From positions 22,854-86,853 of the forward strand of contig JBAXTZ010000007.1 of the NCBI GenBank assembly GCA_037129925.1: a DNA stretch of 64,000 bases. The letters are read 5' to 3'. The translations under genes were made by a program, and so were the position numbers. Shown here one piece after another: positions 25,772 to 33,986 of this stretch. Source of the DNA: JBAXTZ01 sp037129925. GTDB taxonomy: Bacteria; Bacillota; Negativicutes; JBAXTZ01. Position 1 is the first letter of the stretch, and the number at the start of each line of letters is the position of its first letter. The notes beneath the pieces were generated by a model. That model saw only the letters and a list, made by a program, of their open reading frames with translations, was not told the DNA's origin and searched no databases.

Positions 25772-26603
25772 GCGAAATACTGTCCAGACGATTCAACATT
25801 GTTTGCCATTCAAAAGTAACCCGGTTTTTAAACTCACTTAAGTAGGCATCCGGAATGATTTTCTTCCCGCTATAACTCATATTTAGTTGAAAATTAGGCA
25901 AGACTATTTCCAAAGTTTGCTGTTCTATTGAACCATTCGACTCCTGAAAAGCTGATTTTGCGACCATCGTCGCGATATCAGCTATTTTTTTTATTTCCCA
26001 TGACTGGAAGTTCCGCAAGTTGCCATCTTGGTCGATGAGCACAGCAACTTGCCGGATAGTTTTTCCAAGTTTCCAGAACGCCTCGTCGAGAAATTTCACA
26101 AATTGCCCTTCCACGCGATCTGCTGACTGCATGGTCGAGCTCAACAGCCGGAGAAATCCAATCAGCTTGTCCATTTCCAGAGAATACTTATCGTAATTAC
26201 CCAAAACCTCACGTTTTAAACACGAGCAGACGATATCGAACAAGTCCAGCAAGTTAGATATTTTCTCGTACAGCAACGGTAGCGCTGTTGAATTCGGGAT
26301 GTGGCTATTTTGCGTATCTCTGCACAATTCCAGTTCATTTTCCAATATGACCCGCTTATTCAAAAATTCTTCTTTATAACCACCGATCCCCGTCAATAAA
26401 TAGTCCACAGTAACCCCGAACTCAGCGGCCAACTTATTGATAATTATCGAACTGGGGTTTTGAATTTTCCCGCGCTCGATCAAACTCAAACTTTGCTTGG
26501 TGACCGAACCTAACCGCTGCGCAACGCTGTCAAGGCTGTATTTTTTTTTGTCATCTGCCCGTAATGTTTCTCGGAGAAAACGCACCCGTTCACCGACCGT
26601 CAA
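25740..26603 (-). CDS. XRE-family transcriptional regulator with long effector domain
   Basis: 287 residues. Residues 1-70 are an HTH_XRE domain ('VAQRLG.VTKQSLSLIERG', 'LAAEFGVTVDYLL'). The remaining 215 residues are mostly helical without a motif I recognise; 'VAVLIDQDGNLRNF' might be part of a ligand-sensing fold. Start is TTG at 26603 with an AAAGGGGTG SD; the nearby ATG is out of frame. It lies 41 bases after the double AAA ATPase gene. Its place inside the gas-vesicle region makes it the best local candidate for controlling vesicle genes (inference). Confidence 0.8.
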   Translation of the reverse strand: MTVGERVRFLRETLRADDKKKYSLDSVAQRLGSVTKQSLSLIERGKIQNPSSIIINKLAAEFGVTVDYLLTGIGGYKEEFLNKRVILENELELCRDTQNSHIPNSTALPLLYEKISNLLDLFDIVCSCLKREVLGNYDKYSLEMDKLIGFLRLLSSTMQSADRVEGQFVKFLDEAFWKLGKTIRQVAVLIDQDGNLRNFQSWEIKKIADIATMVAKSAFQESNGSIEQQTLEIVLPNFQLNMSYSGKKIIPDAYLSEFKNRVTFEWQTMLNRLDSISLTANQPGSGE

Positions 26604-26644
26604 AATTCATCACCCCTTTAACTTTTCCGCACTATTGTGATTAT

Positions 26645-28789
26645 TTAGCGCTTTACCTGGCTTTTTTCAGTTTTTAATTCAGTTATCGCCTGCTCAAAAT
26701 CAGCTTTGGCGAGCGCCCGTAACGGCGTTGTCCATTCGGATTGAATATGCTCGCGCACCAAATTTTTCACGGCGTTGCGGCAGGTCAATTCGATATCCGC
26801 ACCTGACCAGCCCTCGGTATTCTCGGCCAGCTCGGCAATAACTACATCATCGGCAATCGTCCGCCCGTCGATATGAATTTTGAAAATCGACTGGCGTTCG
26901 CTTAATGCCGGCAATGGAACCTCTATTACCATATCAAAGCGTCCGGCGCGTAGCAAGGCCTCGTCAATCAGATCGGGGCGGTTCGTCGCGGCAACAATTG
27001 CCACGTTCCGCAGTTCTTCTACACCGTCGATTTCGGTCAACATCTGACTGACGATCCGATCCATAGTTCCCTCGCCACCGCCGCCGCTACCACGGCGTGG
27101 CACCAGCGCATCAAACTCATCAAAGAATATCACGCACGGAGCGGCTTGTCGAGCCTTTTTGAATATCTCGCGAACCGCCTTTTCAGATTCCCCGACCCAC
27201 TTCGATAATAACACTGGTCCCTTGACCGAAATGAAATTTGCCTGACATTCGGTCGCCATCGCCTTAGCTAACAGCGTTTTGCCGGTACCCGGTTTACCAT
27301 ACAACAATATCCCTTTAGCCGGTGTCAACTTGGCCTGTTTATAAATATCTTCATATTTCAACGGCCATTCGATTGACTCCTGCAGTTTTTGACGGATGTC
27401 GGCCAGCCCGCCGATTTGATCCCAGTGAACATTTGGCGTTTCAATCATTACTTCACGAATGGCCGACGGTTCAATTTCCGCTAACGCCTGCGTGAAATGA
27501 TCCATTTTCACTTCCAGCTTTTGAATCAACTCGATTGGCACATGATCAGCGGACATATCAAATTCCGGCAAAATTCCCCGTAACGTAGTCATCGCCGCCT
27601 CGCGGCACAATGCTGCCAAATCGGCGCCAACAAAGCCGTGGGTAATATCGGCAAGTTTTGCCAAATCGACATCTGCCGCCAATGGCATCCCGCGGGTATG
27701 AATATTTAGGATGCACTGCCGACCTTTGCGATCGGGAACGCCGATATATATCTCTCGATCGAACCGACCCGGGCGGCGCAGCGCGGCATCGATAGCATCT
27801 GGACGGTTCGTGGACCCGATAACTATGACCTGACGGCGGTCTTCTAATCCATCCATTAACGCCAGAAGCTGGGTGACAACCCGTTTTTCCACTTCGCCGG
27901 TCACTTCAGCACGTTTAGGCGCAATACCGTCTAGTTCGTCAATAAAGATAATGCTCGGGGCGTTTTTGACCGCTTGCTCAAAAATTCCCCGTAATTTTGC
28001 CTCGCTTTCGCCGACGAATTTGGCGATTATCTCCGGCCCATTTATAACATGAAAATTGCAATTAGTTTCCTCGGCGACCGCCTTGATAATCAGCGTCTTA
28101 CCAGTGCCAGGCGGTCCGACCAACAGTACGCCGCGCGGCGGTTCAATTCCCAGATGTTCAAAAATATGCGGGTGTTTCAACGGCAATTCGACCATTTCAC
28201 GAATGCGTTGCATCTCCCGATCCAGACCGCCGATGTCCTCGTAGCTAATTTTTTTGCGCGCGCCTTTTTTGTCGCTACCCTGTGCCAGCTGTTTTAGTTT
28301 TACTTTGGTAGCGGTACCGATAACGCACACCCCGTCCGGTTTAGTTGAAATAACCCGAAAATCGTTCGACCCCGAGCCAAACAAAGTTACCCGCACCCGG
28401 TCACCGGTGACAACCGGCATTCCACCGAGAATTTTGCTCAAATACGCCGAATCCTTGATGGTGCGGGCGACCGACACTACATCGATTGGTTCGAGCAGTA
28501 TTTCTTTGGCTTCGACAACCGTCGCTTTAGTTACAACAATTTTGTCATCCAAGCCTTTTTGAACATTTTCCCGGGTAATCCCGTCAATCTGAATCAAGCC
28601 CTTGTTGCGAACGTCGGCAAATGCCGGCATGACCCGCGCAGCGGTGCGACGGTTGCCGGTTATTTCTACGATATCGCCAATTTGCACGCCGATTTTTTCG
28701 AAAACGCCCGGGTCAATCCGGGCGATATTTCTACCAACATCCTTAGACAATGCTTCGGAAATCTTCAATGTCAATTCTGCGTTCTTCAT
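26645..28789 (-). CDS. CDC48/VAT-like AAA+ ATPase with two AAA modules
   Basis: 714 residues. The N-domain (about 5-165) is a CDC48-type double-psi barrel ('IARIDPGVFEKIGVQIGDIV'). D1 has Walker A GPPGTGKT (225-232) and Walker B IIFIDE (281-286). D2 has Walker A GKPGTGKT (498-505) and Walker B VIFFDE (553-558). Both modules keep arginine-finger and sensor regions ('TNRPD'). The protein would unfold or remodel substrates in the cytoplasm as a hexamer. CDC48-like ATPases occur in some bacterial gas-vesicle clusters, beside the MoxR-type GvpN. SD TAGGA. It is cut off from the gvp operon by the terminator at 28845-28884, so it has its own promoter or uses read-through. Confidence 0.92.
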   Translation of the reverse strand: MKNAELTLKISEALSKDVGRNIARIDPGVFEKIGVQIGDIVEITGNRRTAARVMPAFADVRNKGLIQIDGITRENVQKGLDDKIVVTKATVVEAKEILLEPIDVVSVARTIKDSAYLSKILGGMPVVTGDRVRVTLFGSGSNDFRVISTKPDGVCVIGTATKVKLKQLAQGSDKKGARKKISYEDIGGLDREMQRIREMVELPLKHPHIFEHLGIEPPRGVLLVGPPGTGKTLIIKAVAEETNCNFHVINGPEIIAKFVGESEAKLRGIFEQAVKNAPSIIFIDELDGIAPKRAEVTGEVEKRVVTQLLALMDGLEDRRQVIVIGSTNRPDAIDAALRRPGRFDREIYIGVPDRKGRQCILNIHTRGMPLAADVDLAKLADITHGFVGADLAALCREAAMTTLRGILPEFDMSADHVPIELIQKLEVKMDHFTQALAEIEPSAIREVMIETPNVHWDQIGGLADIRQKLQESIEWPLKYEDIYKQAKLTPAKGILLYGKPGTGKTLLAKAMATECQANFISVKGPVLLSKWVGESEKAVREIFKKARQAAPCVIFFDEFDALVPRRGSGGGGEGTMDRIVSQMLTEIDGVEELRNVAIVAATNRPDLIDEALLRAGRFDMVIEVPLPALSERQSIFKIHIDGRTIADDVVIAELAENTEGWSGADIELTCRNAVKNLVREHIQSEWTTPLRALAKADFEQAITELKTEKSQVKR

Positions 28790-28844
28790 GTTCCTACAAT
28801 TATCTCCAATTCACAAATATCGATCGCTAAGACCGGATTTCTTC

Positions 28845-28884
28845 AAAAAAGTGGACACAAACAACCATCATTTGTGTCCACTTT
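28845..28884 (-). terminator. Terminator of the minus-strand gvp operon
   Basis: Perfect 13-pair stem AAGTGGACACAAA/TTTGTGTCCACTT (28849-28861 with 28871-28883), with six Ts on the minus strand. Very strong; lies 11 bases after the Hsp20 stop. Confidence 0.9.
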
Positions 28885-28895
28885 TAGTATATCGC

Positions 28896-29420
28896 TTAAA
28901 CTAATTGCCGACCAATTTTTATTTCCAATATCCCATTGCGATAATGTTGTTCGATTGTCTCTGCCAGTACCGGTACTTCTAACAAAATCTCTTTGGCGTA
29001 TTTGCGACCGGGTACTGATTTTGCAGTTGCGCTCACGACTAAAACGTCTTCTTTCAATTCGACTACGATCTCTTTTTCTTCAACGCCTGGTAATTCCGCC
29101 AAAATCATTACCTGAGTGTCTTCGACAAAAACATCGACAATCGGCTCGCGCACATCTTCAATGATCGGCCCATCTTCAGTTTCCTTGATATTGCCGAATT
29201 TTTCAACAATCGGCGAACCATGCCCGCCCATTTTAACGCTGAAACCGTAAACCCCTTTTAATTTTTCATCGAGACCTTTTAAATCTCCGGTTTTGGAAAA
29301 TATTTTCTCACCATTTTTTTCCAAATTACCAGCTACCTCGATAAGTTTAGCCAATCCGCTAAAAATACCACCTAGCCCGCCAATATCGATGTTACCATCG
29401 GCTTTTTTCTTGTCTATCAT
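28896..29420 (-). CDS. gvpH: Gas-vesicle-associated Hsp20 protein (GvpH-like)
   Basis: 174 residues. Residues 80-174 form an alpha-crystallin (Hsp20) domain: 'VDVFVEDTQVMILAELPGV' and the I-x-I-type end 'GILEIKIG'. The N-terminal region, with 'GVYGFSVKMG' and 'VEKFGN', recurs in Hsp20 proteins of gas-vesicle clusters. It would hold GvpA or minor shell proteins in an assembly-competent state. It overlaps the preceding GvpA-family gene by 4 bases (ATGA), so it is translationally coupled, and SD GGAGGGG lies inside that gene. Last gene of the operon. The symbol is by analogy with archaeal gvpH. Confidence 0.85.
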   Translation of the reverse strand: MIDKKKADGNIDIGGLGGIFSGLAKLIEVAGNLEKNGEKIFSKTGDLKGLDEKLKGVYGFSVKMGGHGSPIVEKFGNIKETEDGPIIEDVREPIVDVFVEDTQVMILAELPGVEEKEIVVELKEDVLVVSATAKSVPGRKYAKEILLEVPVLAETIEQHYRNGILEIKIGRQLV

Positions 29421-29686
29421 TTTTCCCCTCCACTTTGATTGCTTGCCTCTATTTGTTCGATATTGCTGATTTGTTCACGGATATTACGATTTTCATTGAT
29501 CCACTGGGTGTCTAATCCGTATTTTATCATCGTTTCAACCCCGGCAATCGCCGCGCTGATGTAAACGCCAATCAACGGCACACCGCCAACCGATATTAAT
29601 ATATCAGCGTTTAACACCAGCCCTTTATCTAACACCCGATCCAGCAAATCGTTAAGCGTTATTCGTTGCTCACGTGTTGGTTTCAT
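29417..29686 (-). CDS. Minor gas vesicle protein of the GvpA/J/M/S family
   Basis: 89 residues. The GvpA-like core is evident: 'LNDLLDRVLDKGLVLNADIL', 'SVGGVPLIGVYISAAIAGVE', then 'MIKYGLD'. It differs from GvpA in the central strands and carries a 25-residue charged tail. Proteins of this subfamily act at the conical ends or in nucleation. I cannot choose between J, M and S. SD AAGGGGG. It follows the gvpL-like gene after 31 bases. Confidence 0.88.
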   Translation of the reverse strand: MKPTREQRITLNDLLDRVLDKGLVLNADILISVGGVPLIGVYISAAIAGVETMIKYGLDTQWINENRNIREQISNIEQIEASNQSGGEK

Positions 29687-29717
29687 AAATTACCGGCCCC
29701 CTTTATTGCAAATTAAC

Positions 29718-30512
29718 TCAGGTAAAACTATAAGGCGGCCAAGGTCCGCTAAACGTTACATTGATTCCCGGGCGTTGCATCAGCTTGTCTAGTGCAGCCC
29801 CTAATCCATCCACCTGAGCATTATCTGCCAAACAGGCAACTTTCATTAACACTACCTGGTCCTTTGATTCCGGTTTGGCTTTTTCGACCCGGTGTTCGCT
29901 CACCAAAGCAGTGAGTTGCGGATAAATTTCGTGAAATAATTCGTCGGCATAGCCGGCAATTTTATCTTTAAGTACCGCCTGCATTTTTTCCCGGATGAAA
30001 AATGCCCGCCCCCGGCTACTCGCGGCAATTGTCTCCTGAAACTCTTTTAGTTCGGCATCCGTTACCACAAGTTCGCTGCCGATCACGCGGCAATCCAGCG
30101 CAATGGTAACAATGTATTCTTTTTTATCACGCACCCGGGCTAATTTGGTTTGCAGTGAATCATAATTATCTGACAGCCATTTAATCAGACTGGCTTTGGC
30201 GGATTCCCCTTCTAGTCCTTTCACGATTGTATTGAAAGCAAACGGCAGCGTACTTGCATAACGGCTGCCGACTTCTTCAATAACTTTTTCGTGACAGAGA
30301 ACCGCGGCCAGCACCCGCTGCTCGTCTTCCGGCGCCACGATTTGCGGCAGGGTATTGTGTGCCACAATGACAATGTCCCGATACACAATCGGATAAGCGC
30401 TTTCACCTTCGATACCGACGAGCGCGGTAAACAATTCCCGACCGTCGGGATTTTCGGCTACGCAATACAAATAGTGGGCGTTTTTTTGTGCTTCACTGTT
30501 CAAGTTGTTCAT
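29718..30512 (-). CDS. gvpL: GvpL/GvpF family protein
   Basis: 264 residues. The family pattern runs from 'AHYLYCVAENPDG' at the start through 'VVTDAELKEFQ' to the signature end 'VTFSGPWPPYSF'. GvpF/L proteins are minor vesicle components that interact with GvpA during nucleation. It overlaps gvpK by 20 bases. It is one of three F/L paralogues in this operon, a number common in larger gvp clusters. Confidence 0.92.
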   Translation of the reverse strand: MNNLNSEAQKNAHYLYCVAENPDGRELFTALVGIEGESAYPIVYRDIVIVAHNTLPQIVAPEDEQRVLAAVLCHEKVIEEVGSRYASTLPFAFNTIVKGLEGESAKASLIKWLSDNYDSLQTKLARVRDKKEYIVTIALDCRVIGSELVVTDAELKEFQETIAASSRGRAFFIREKMQAVLKDKIAGYADELFHEIYPQLTALVSEHRVEKAKPESKDQVVLMKVACLADNAQVDGLGAALDKLMQRPGINVTFSGPWPPYSFT

Positions 30513-30822
30513 GTTTGACCTCTTCTGCCAGCTGATCGATTGGACACAGGCACTCTACCAAGTTATTGACAACGTCGTCGAGTCCTTCTTTGATTTGGTC
30601 AACTACTAACTGTAAATCATAGTCGGCCTTCAACCGCTCCAATACATCTTCCAAGTCCATCAGCGCCGCGCCCAAATGTTCTTCTTGCTCTTCGGACAGG
30701 CTGCCGCCTTCAATCCGTAACCGTGCCTGGGTTTTTAGCGCATTTTTGATAATATCCACCAGCGCCAAAACCAATCCCAACACACCCTGTTTCAGATCGC
30801 CTTCTTCAATATTAATCCGCAT
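30493..30822 (-). CDS. gvpK: Gas vesicle protein GvpK
   Basis: 109 residues. The family signature 'GLVLALVDIIKNALKTQA', 'RIEGGSLSEEQEEHLGAAL' and 'LQLVVDQIKEGLDDVV' is complete. GvpK is a small helical protein required for vesicle formation. SD GAGGAG. It overlaps gvpL at its 3' end and follows the zinc-finger gene after 28 bases. Confidence 0.95.
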   Translation of the reverse strand: MRINIEEGDLKQGVLGLVLALVDIIKNALKTQARLRIEGGSLSEEQEEHLGAALMDLEDVLERLKADYDLQLVVDQIKEGLDDVVNNLVECLCPIDQLAEEVKHEQLEQ

Positions 30823-30850
30823 TCATGCTCCTCGTGCGGGGTGTTTTCAA

Positions 30851-31171
30851 TCACTTCTTAGCGATAACCCCGGTACCCCGACAATTAGTGCAGTACAAAC
30901 CGCTGCCTTCTTCAGTGCCGGTGCCATGGCAAATCGGACACTGTTCGGTTTTAGCCGGCACCGTTACCATTCCTTTTCCCTCGCAAGCGCCGCAATACAG
31001 CCGGGTAGTCGGCGAAACGCCGCTTCCTTTACAAAAGATGCAAGTAATAGCCGGCTCAGCGACTTCAACGATACCCGTGCCATTACATACCTGGCAGGTG
31101 GAAATAGCCGACATTACATCAAATGGATCCTTACCACTACCGTTACAAAACGCACATTCAATTTTCAACAT
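30851..31171 (-). CDS. Six-motif DnaJ-type zinc-finger protein
   Basis: 106 residues made almost wholly of six CXXCXGXG motifs (CAFCNGSG, CQVCNGTG, CIFCKGSG, CGACEGKG, CPICHGTG, CTNCRGTG). DnaJ's central domain has four such motifs binding two zinc ions; six suggests three. No J domain is present here, but one is fused to the GvpF/L protein encoded at 32891-33946. It probably holds unfolded shell proteins or adds chaperone contacts. It lies between the GvpJ-zinc-ribbon gene and gvpK in the operon. Confidence 0.8.
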   Translation of the reverse strand: MLKIECAFCNGSGKDPFDVMSAISTCQVCNGTGIVEVAEPAITCIFCKGSGVSPTTRLYCGACEGKGMVTVPAKTEQCPICHGTGTEEGSGLYCTNCRGTGVIAKK

Positions 31172-31214
31172 AATTTAATCCTTCTTTCGCTTGCGCAATT
31201 TATTTTGAGTCAGG

Positions 31215-31562
31215 CTAATTGGCAACAGCCAGCCGGGCGCGAGCGCTTATCCATCCGCACCAAGGACAACCGATCGTCAACAGCTCGTGCCGTGGCGATA
31301 TTTTGCCGCATTCCGGACAAACTTCTTTGTTAACTTTGGCCTCGGCCACAAGTTTTTCGTTTATCAACAAGTCGTTGGGGAAACTTAATCCATATTTGGC
31401 TGCCGTCTCAAACGAGGCGACTGCGGCGCGAATCTTGATTCCCAACAATTCGACACCGACTAACGAAATCGTGATGTCAGCGTTAATGATTATCCCTTTG
31501 TCTAAAATCCGATCGACTACGTCGAGAAGTGATGATCCGCCGGTACTTTTAATTGGCTGCAC
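31215..31562 (-). CDS. GvpA/J-family protein fused to a C-terminal zinc ribbon
   Basis: 115 residues. Residues 8-60 are a GvpA/J core ('LLDVVDRILDKGIIINADI', 'SLVGVELLGIKIRAAVASFE'). Residues 80-105 are a zinc ribbon, with C82-P-E-C85 and C99-P-W-C102-G-W. Standard GvpJ lacks this ribbon. The GTG start at 31562 uses as SD the GAGGAGGAGGAG that encodes the Glu tail of the gene before it. The minor shell role is known for the family; the ribbon's role (dimer contact, chaperone docking) is inference. Confidence 0.85.
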   Translation of the reverse strand: MQPIKSTGGSSLLDVVDRILDKGIIINADITISLVGVELLGIKIRAAVASFETAAKYGLSFPNDLLINEKLVAEAKVNKEVCPECGKISPRHELLTIGCPWCGWISARARLAVAN

Positions 31563-31564
31563 TA

Positions 31565-31831
31565 TTACTCCTCCTCCTCGCTCGGTTCGCCCGCTTCATA
31601 GGAAACAACTTCCAGTTCATGATTCAACTTTATCGTATAAGTGTTTTTGTCAAAAACTGTCGGATAACCTAATTTTTCCAAGTATTTGTTAGTCTCGGTA
31701 ACGGTAAATACTCCCAGCCATTCGCGGCCTTTCTTCATCAGCGTCACGACATTGATAGCTTCCTTGGTCACTTCAAATTCCTGTTCCACAAAACTAACGA
31801 TCATTTTTTTTGCGTCAATGATACTCGCCAT
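31565..31831 (-). CDS. gvpO: Gas vesicle protein GvpO
   Basis: 88 residues from ATG 31831 ('MASIIDAKK'). The pattern 'VVTLMKKGREWLGVFTV' and the 'LEVVSYEAG' end fit the GvpO family, though it is shorter than archaeal GvpO. The frame is open to 31918, but GAGGAGGAG upstream of 31831 and overlap with gvpG favour the shorter start. The last residues are four Glu codons that double as the SD of the next gene. GvpO affects vesicle formation or expression in haloarchaea. Confidence 0.75.
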   Translation of the reverse strand: MASIIDAKKMIVSFVEQEFEVTKEAINVVTLMKKGREWLGVFTVTETNKYLEKLGYPTVFDKNTYTIKLNHELEVVSYEAGEPSEEEE

Positions 31832-31835
31832 AATT

Positions 31836-32054
31836 TTACTGCTCCTCCTCTTCTTCGGTGTCATTTTCAATGGCATCAAGAGCTTCGAGTAATTCTGACT
31901 CGCGTGAATTATAGTCATCCTCGCTTATTTGCCCCAAATCCAGTTTTGTCTGCAACTCAAACAGCGCCTGGGTAATTTTGGTCTTATCTTGTTTTTCGCC
32001 ATCCACCATTTCGGCTACCCGCTTCAAAACCATAGTGAGCACATTGAAAATCAT
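31836..32054 (-). CDS. gvpG: Gas vesicle protein GvpG
   Basis: 72 residues. 'LFELQTKLDLGQISEDDY' followed by 'ESELLEAL' is the GvpG signature; a short hydrophobic N-terminus precedes it ('MIFNVLTMVLKRVAEMV'). The start is ATG 32054, with SD AAGGGG, preferred over a TTG 18 bases further up. The protein ends in an acidic Glu run whose codons serve as SD for gvpO. GvpG is a minor protein thought to act with F/L in nucleation. Confidence 0.9.
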   Translation of the reverse strand: MIFNVLTMVLKRVAEMVDGEKQDKTKITQALFELQTKLDLGQISEDDYNSRESELLEALDAIENDTEEEEEQ

Positions 32055-32083
32055 AATAATTAGCCCCTTCAAATAGTCGTGCG

Positions 32084-32851
32084 TTAAATATCGATGCTGA
32101 TTTCTACAAAATCGTATGGCGGAATCGGTCCGACATATTTTAGTAAATAATTGTCGCCAAGCGCTGCTTCGACCTCGTTAATCGCCTCGTCAAATTCGAC
32201 CTGACGCGATTTTTCTACCAAAAAACTGGCATTCAAAACCATCGTCTCGCCGTACAGACCGCCTTCGACAAACTCTTTAGTGTATTTTTGGAGAATTTTC
32301 AAAGCCTTGTCCTTGTCTTGTTCGCGCTTGGCTTCAACAGCCGCTTCAACTTTTAACCCGAGTTCCATCCGCTCGTTGCGGCTGGTTAGTTCGGACATTT
32401 TCGCCAATTTATTGCGTTGTTTTTTGATATCTTTGTTATCTTCGACAATTTGCGCGTACACTTTGGGCATATCAATCCAAAATATTTTCAAACCCATTTC
32501 ATTTTTGTCATCAACTTTTTTTAACTCAGACTTAAACTCTTTGTAGCGAGGTTTAAGTAAATTGTTGACTACATCCGTCTCCGATACCGTGCCAAACCGC
32601 ACCGGTAGCAAAGTATATTCCGTCAGCACCCGTTCAATAACTTTTTGGTGGGATATTGTGTTTTCACGGCTGACCGAATAGCGGTTGATGGTCGAATCGC
32701 TCATGACAATGGCTAAATCTTTGTAATACTCCAAATAAATTGATTTGCCGGCGCCAATCGGTTTGACATCAAAAGTTGTTGGTCGTTTCGACTCCTCGAC
32801 TTCAATTACACAATAGATATACCGCGGTTTTTTGATTGCGATGATAACCAC
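32084..32851 (-). CDS. gvpF: GvpF/L family protein
   Basis: 255 residues. It begins 'PRYIYCVIEVEES' and ends with the family 'KYVGPIPPYDFVEISID'. The 'HQKVIERVLTEYTLLPVRFG' segment is diagnostic. The start is odd: the only NTG codon in frame, GTG 32851, sits two bases after the AAAGGA SD, which is too close. Codons 3-4 are ATC-ATC at good spacing, so an AUC start (32845) is possible. The two neighbouring F/L genes in the operon differ strongly, so the three are not recent copies. Confidence 0.9.
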   Translation of the reverse strand: MVIIAIKKPRYIYCVIEVEESKRPTTFDVKPIGAGKSIYLEYYKDLAIVMSDSTINRYSVSRENTISHQKVIERVLTEYTLLPVRFGTVSETDVVNNLLKPRYKEFKSELKKVDDKNEMGLKIFWIDMPKVYAQIVEDNKDIKKQRNKLAKMSELTSRNERMELGLKVEAAVEAKREQDKDKALKILQKYTKEFVEGGLYGETMVLNASFLVEKSRQVEFDEAINEVEAALGDNYLLKYVGPIPPYDFVEISIDI

Positions 32852-32890
32852 ATCCTTTCATTACACTCTATTTGTCGGTAACGTTCTCTG

Positions 32891-33946
32891 CTAATCCTGA
32901 TTGCTTTCGGCTTGGACAACCTTGACGACATAGGCATCCGCCGGATTCTCCGGCAGTTGGCTTAGTCCAAAATTGCTACAATACTCGTCAATCAGCCGGT
33001 AAGCAACAATCAGCGCCTGCGCCCGTTCCGGTTGAATTGCAATTTCGGTGTTCTTGTCCGGATGATGGCTTTGTAGCAGTCCATTCCGCGCCGCCCGTAA
33101 TTCCGTCAGTTCCGGACTGGCGCTTACGACCTCTAGCGTTGCTTTGGCTGCCGCCAAATCGCCGGCAGTTATTAGTTTGAATTCAATCGCCGCGAAATTC
33201 TTCGGCGGAAGCGGGCCGATAAACCGGACTTCAAGCTGATTGATACCGTAACCGGTCTCCAAAGTTCCAACCACCGCGTTAAGCTTACGTTTGATAGCCC
33301 GTCCCTGATCGAGGGTAGTTAAGAACGCGGAATTAACCGCAATCTGATCGCCGGTAGCCGCCAATATCGTGAATTTTTCTGCACGGGTGCCAAGTTCCCG
33401 AATCACCAGTTCTTGCACTTCGCGCTTGCGGCGCGCCAGCGCTGCGCCCATCATCTCGCCAATTTTTTGAATTTCCGCCGGAGTAATCTGTCCCTGCTTC
33501 ATTAATTGTTCTTTGAACCGCTTTATTTCCGGCTCGTCACCGGCAGCGGCCATCACTTTTTTCAAGTCACGCCAACTGATAATCAAATCAAATTCAGCTT
33601 TATCTTTCATATCAACGACAATGTTTTGCAGTTGCCCGGCGTTCTTTTCGAGAATTTCCCTGGCGACAGCAACATTTTCCAAAGTCATGCCGATTTTCGC
33701 CGTAACCGTCGTAAACGTCTTACTCAGGGTTTCGATAACTTTTAAGTGCTTGATGTACCAATTTAGCGCCGCTTCATCGGTCAGGGTTTCCTGAGTGAAC
33801 TCCTCGGCAACACTGACCGCGAATCCGACATCATTATACCAAACGGCGAAAACCGGCTCTGTTTTTCCGTTGATTTCCACGCTATCTAATAGCTCTGGTT
33901 GTTCGACACCTGCGATTAACGCGTAGATATATATCCGATTACTCAA
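32891..33946 (-). CDS. GvpF/L family protein with C-terminal J-like domain
   Basis: 351 residues from TTG 33946, chosen because AAGGAG lies 8 bases upstream; the frame is open to 33967. Residues 1-265 are GvpF/L ('IYIYALIAGV', 'VRFIGPLPPKNFAAIEF'). Residues about 265-330 look like a J domain: helix 'LRAARNGLLQS', then H295-P296-D297-K-N, then a helix ending 'ALIVAYRLIDEY'. The HPD tripeptide is what stimulates Hsp70 ATPase in DnaJ. This would recruit DnaK to vesicle nucleation (inference). The stand-alone DnaJ-type zinc protein is five genes downstream. Confidence 0.82.
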   Translation of the reverse strand: MSNRIYIYALIAGVEQPELLDSVEINGKTEPVFAVWYNDVGFAVSVAEEFTQETLTDEAALNWYIKHLKVIETLSKTFTTVTAKIGMTLENVAVAREILEKNAGQLQNIVVDMKDKAEFDLIISWRDLKKVMAAAGDEPEIKRFKEQLMKQGQITPAEIQKIGEMMGAALARRKREVQELVIRELGTRAEKFTILAATGDQIAVNSAFLTTLDQGRAIKRKLNAVVGTLETGYGINQLEVRFIGPLPPKNFAAIEFKLITAGDLAAAKATLEVVSASPELTELRAARNGLLQSHHPDKNTEIAIQPERAQALIVAYRLIDEYCSNFGLSQLPENPADAYVVKVVQAESNQD

Positions 33947-33986
33947 TCGTCCGTCTCCTTGTCGCAACTATAATTTATTGATTGGA

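Noticed and set aside
30746..31692. Plus-strand frames of 195 and 157 codons across the gvp operon
   Set aside because: Antisense to gvpK, zinc-finger, GvpJ and gvpO genes, all of which have strong family matches.
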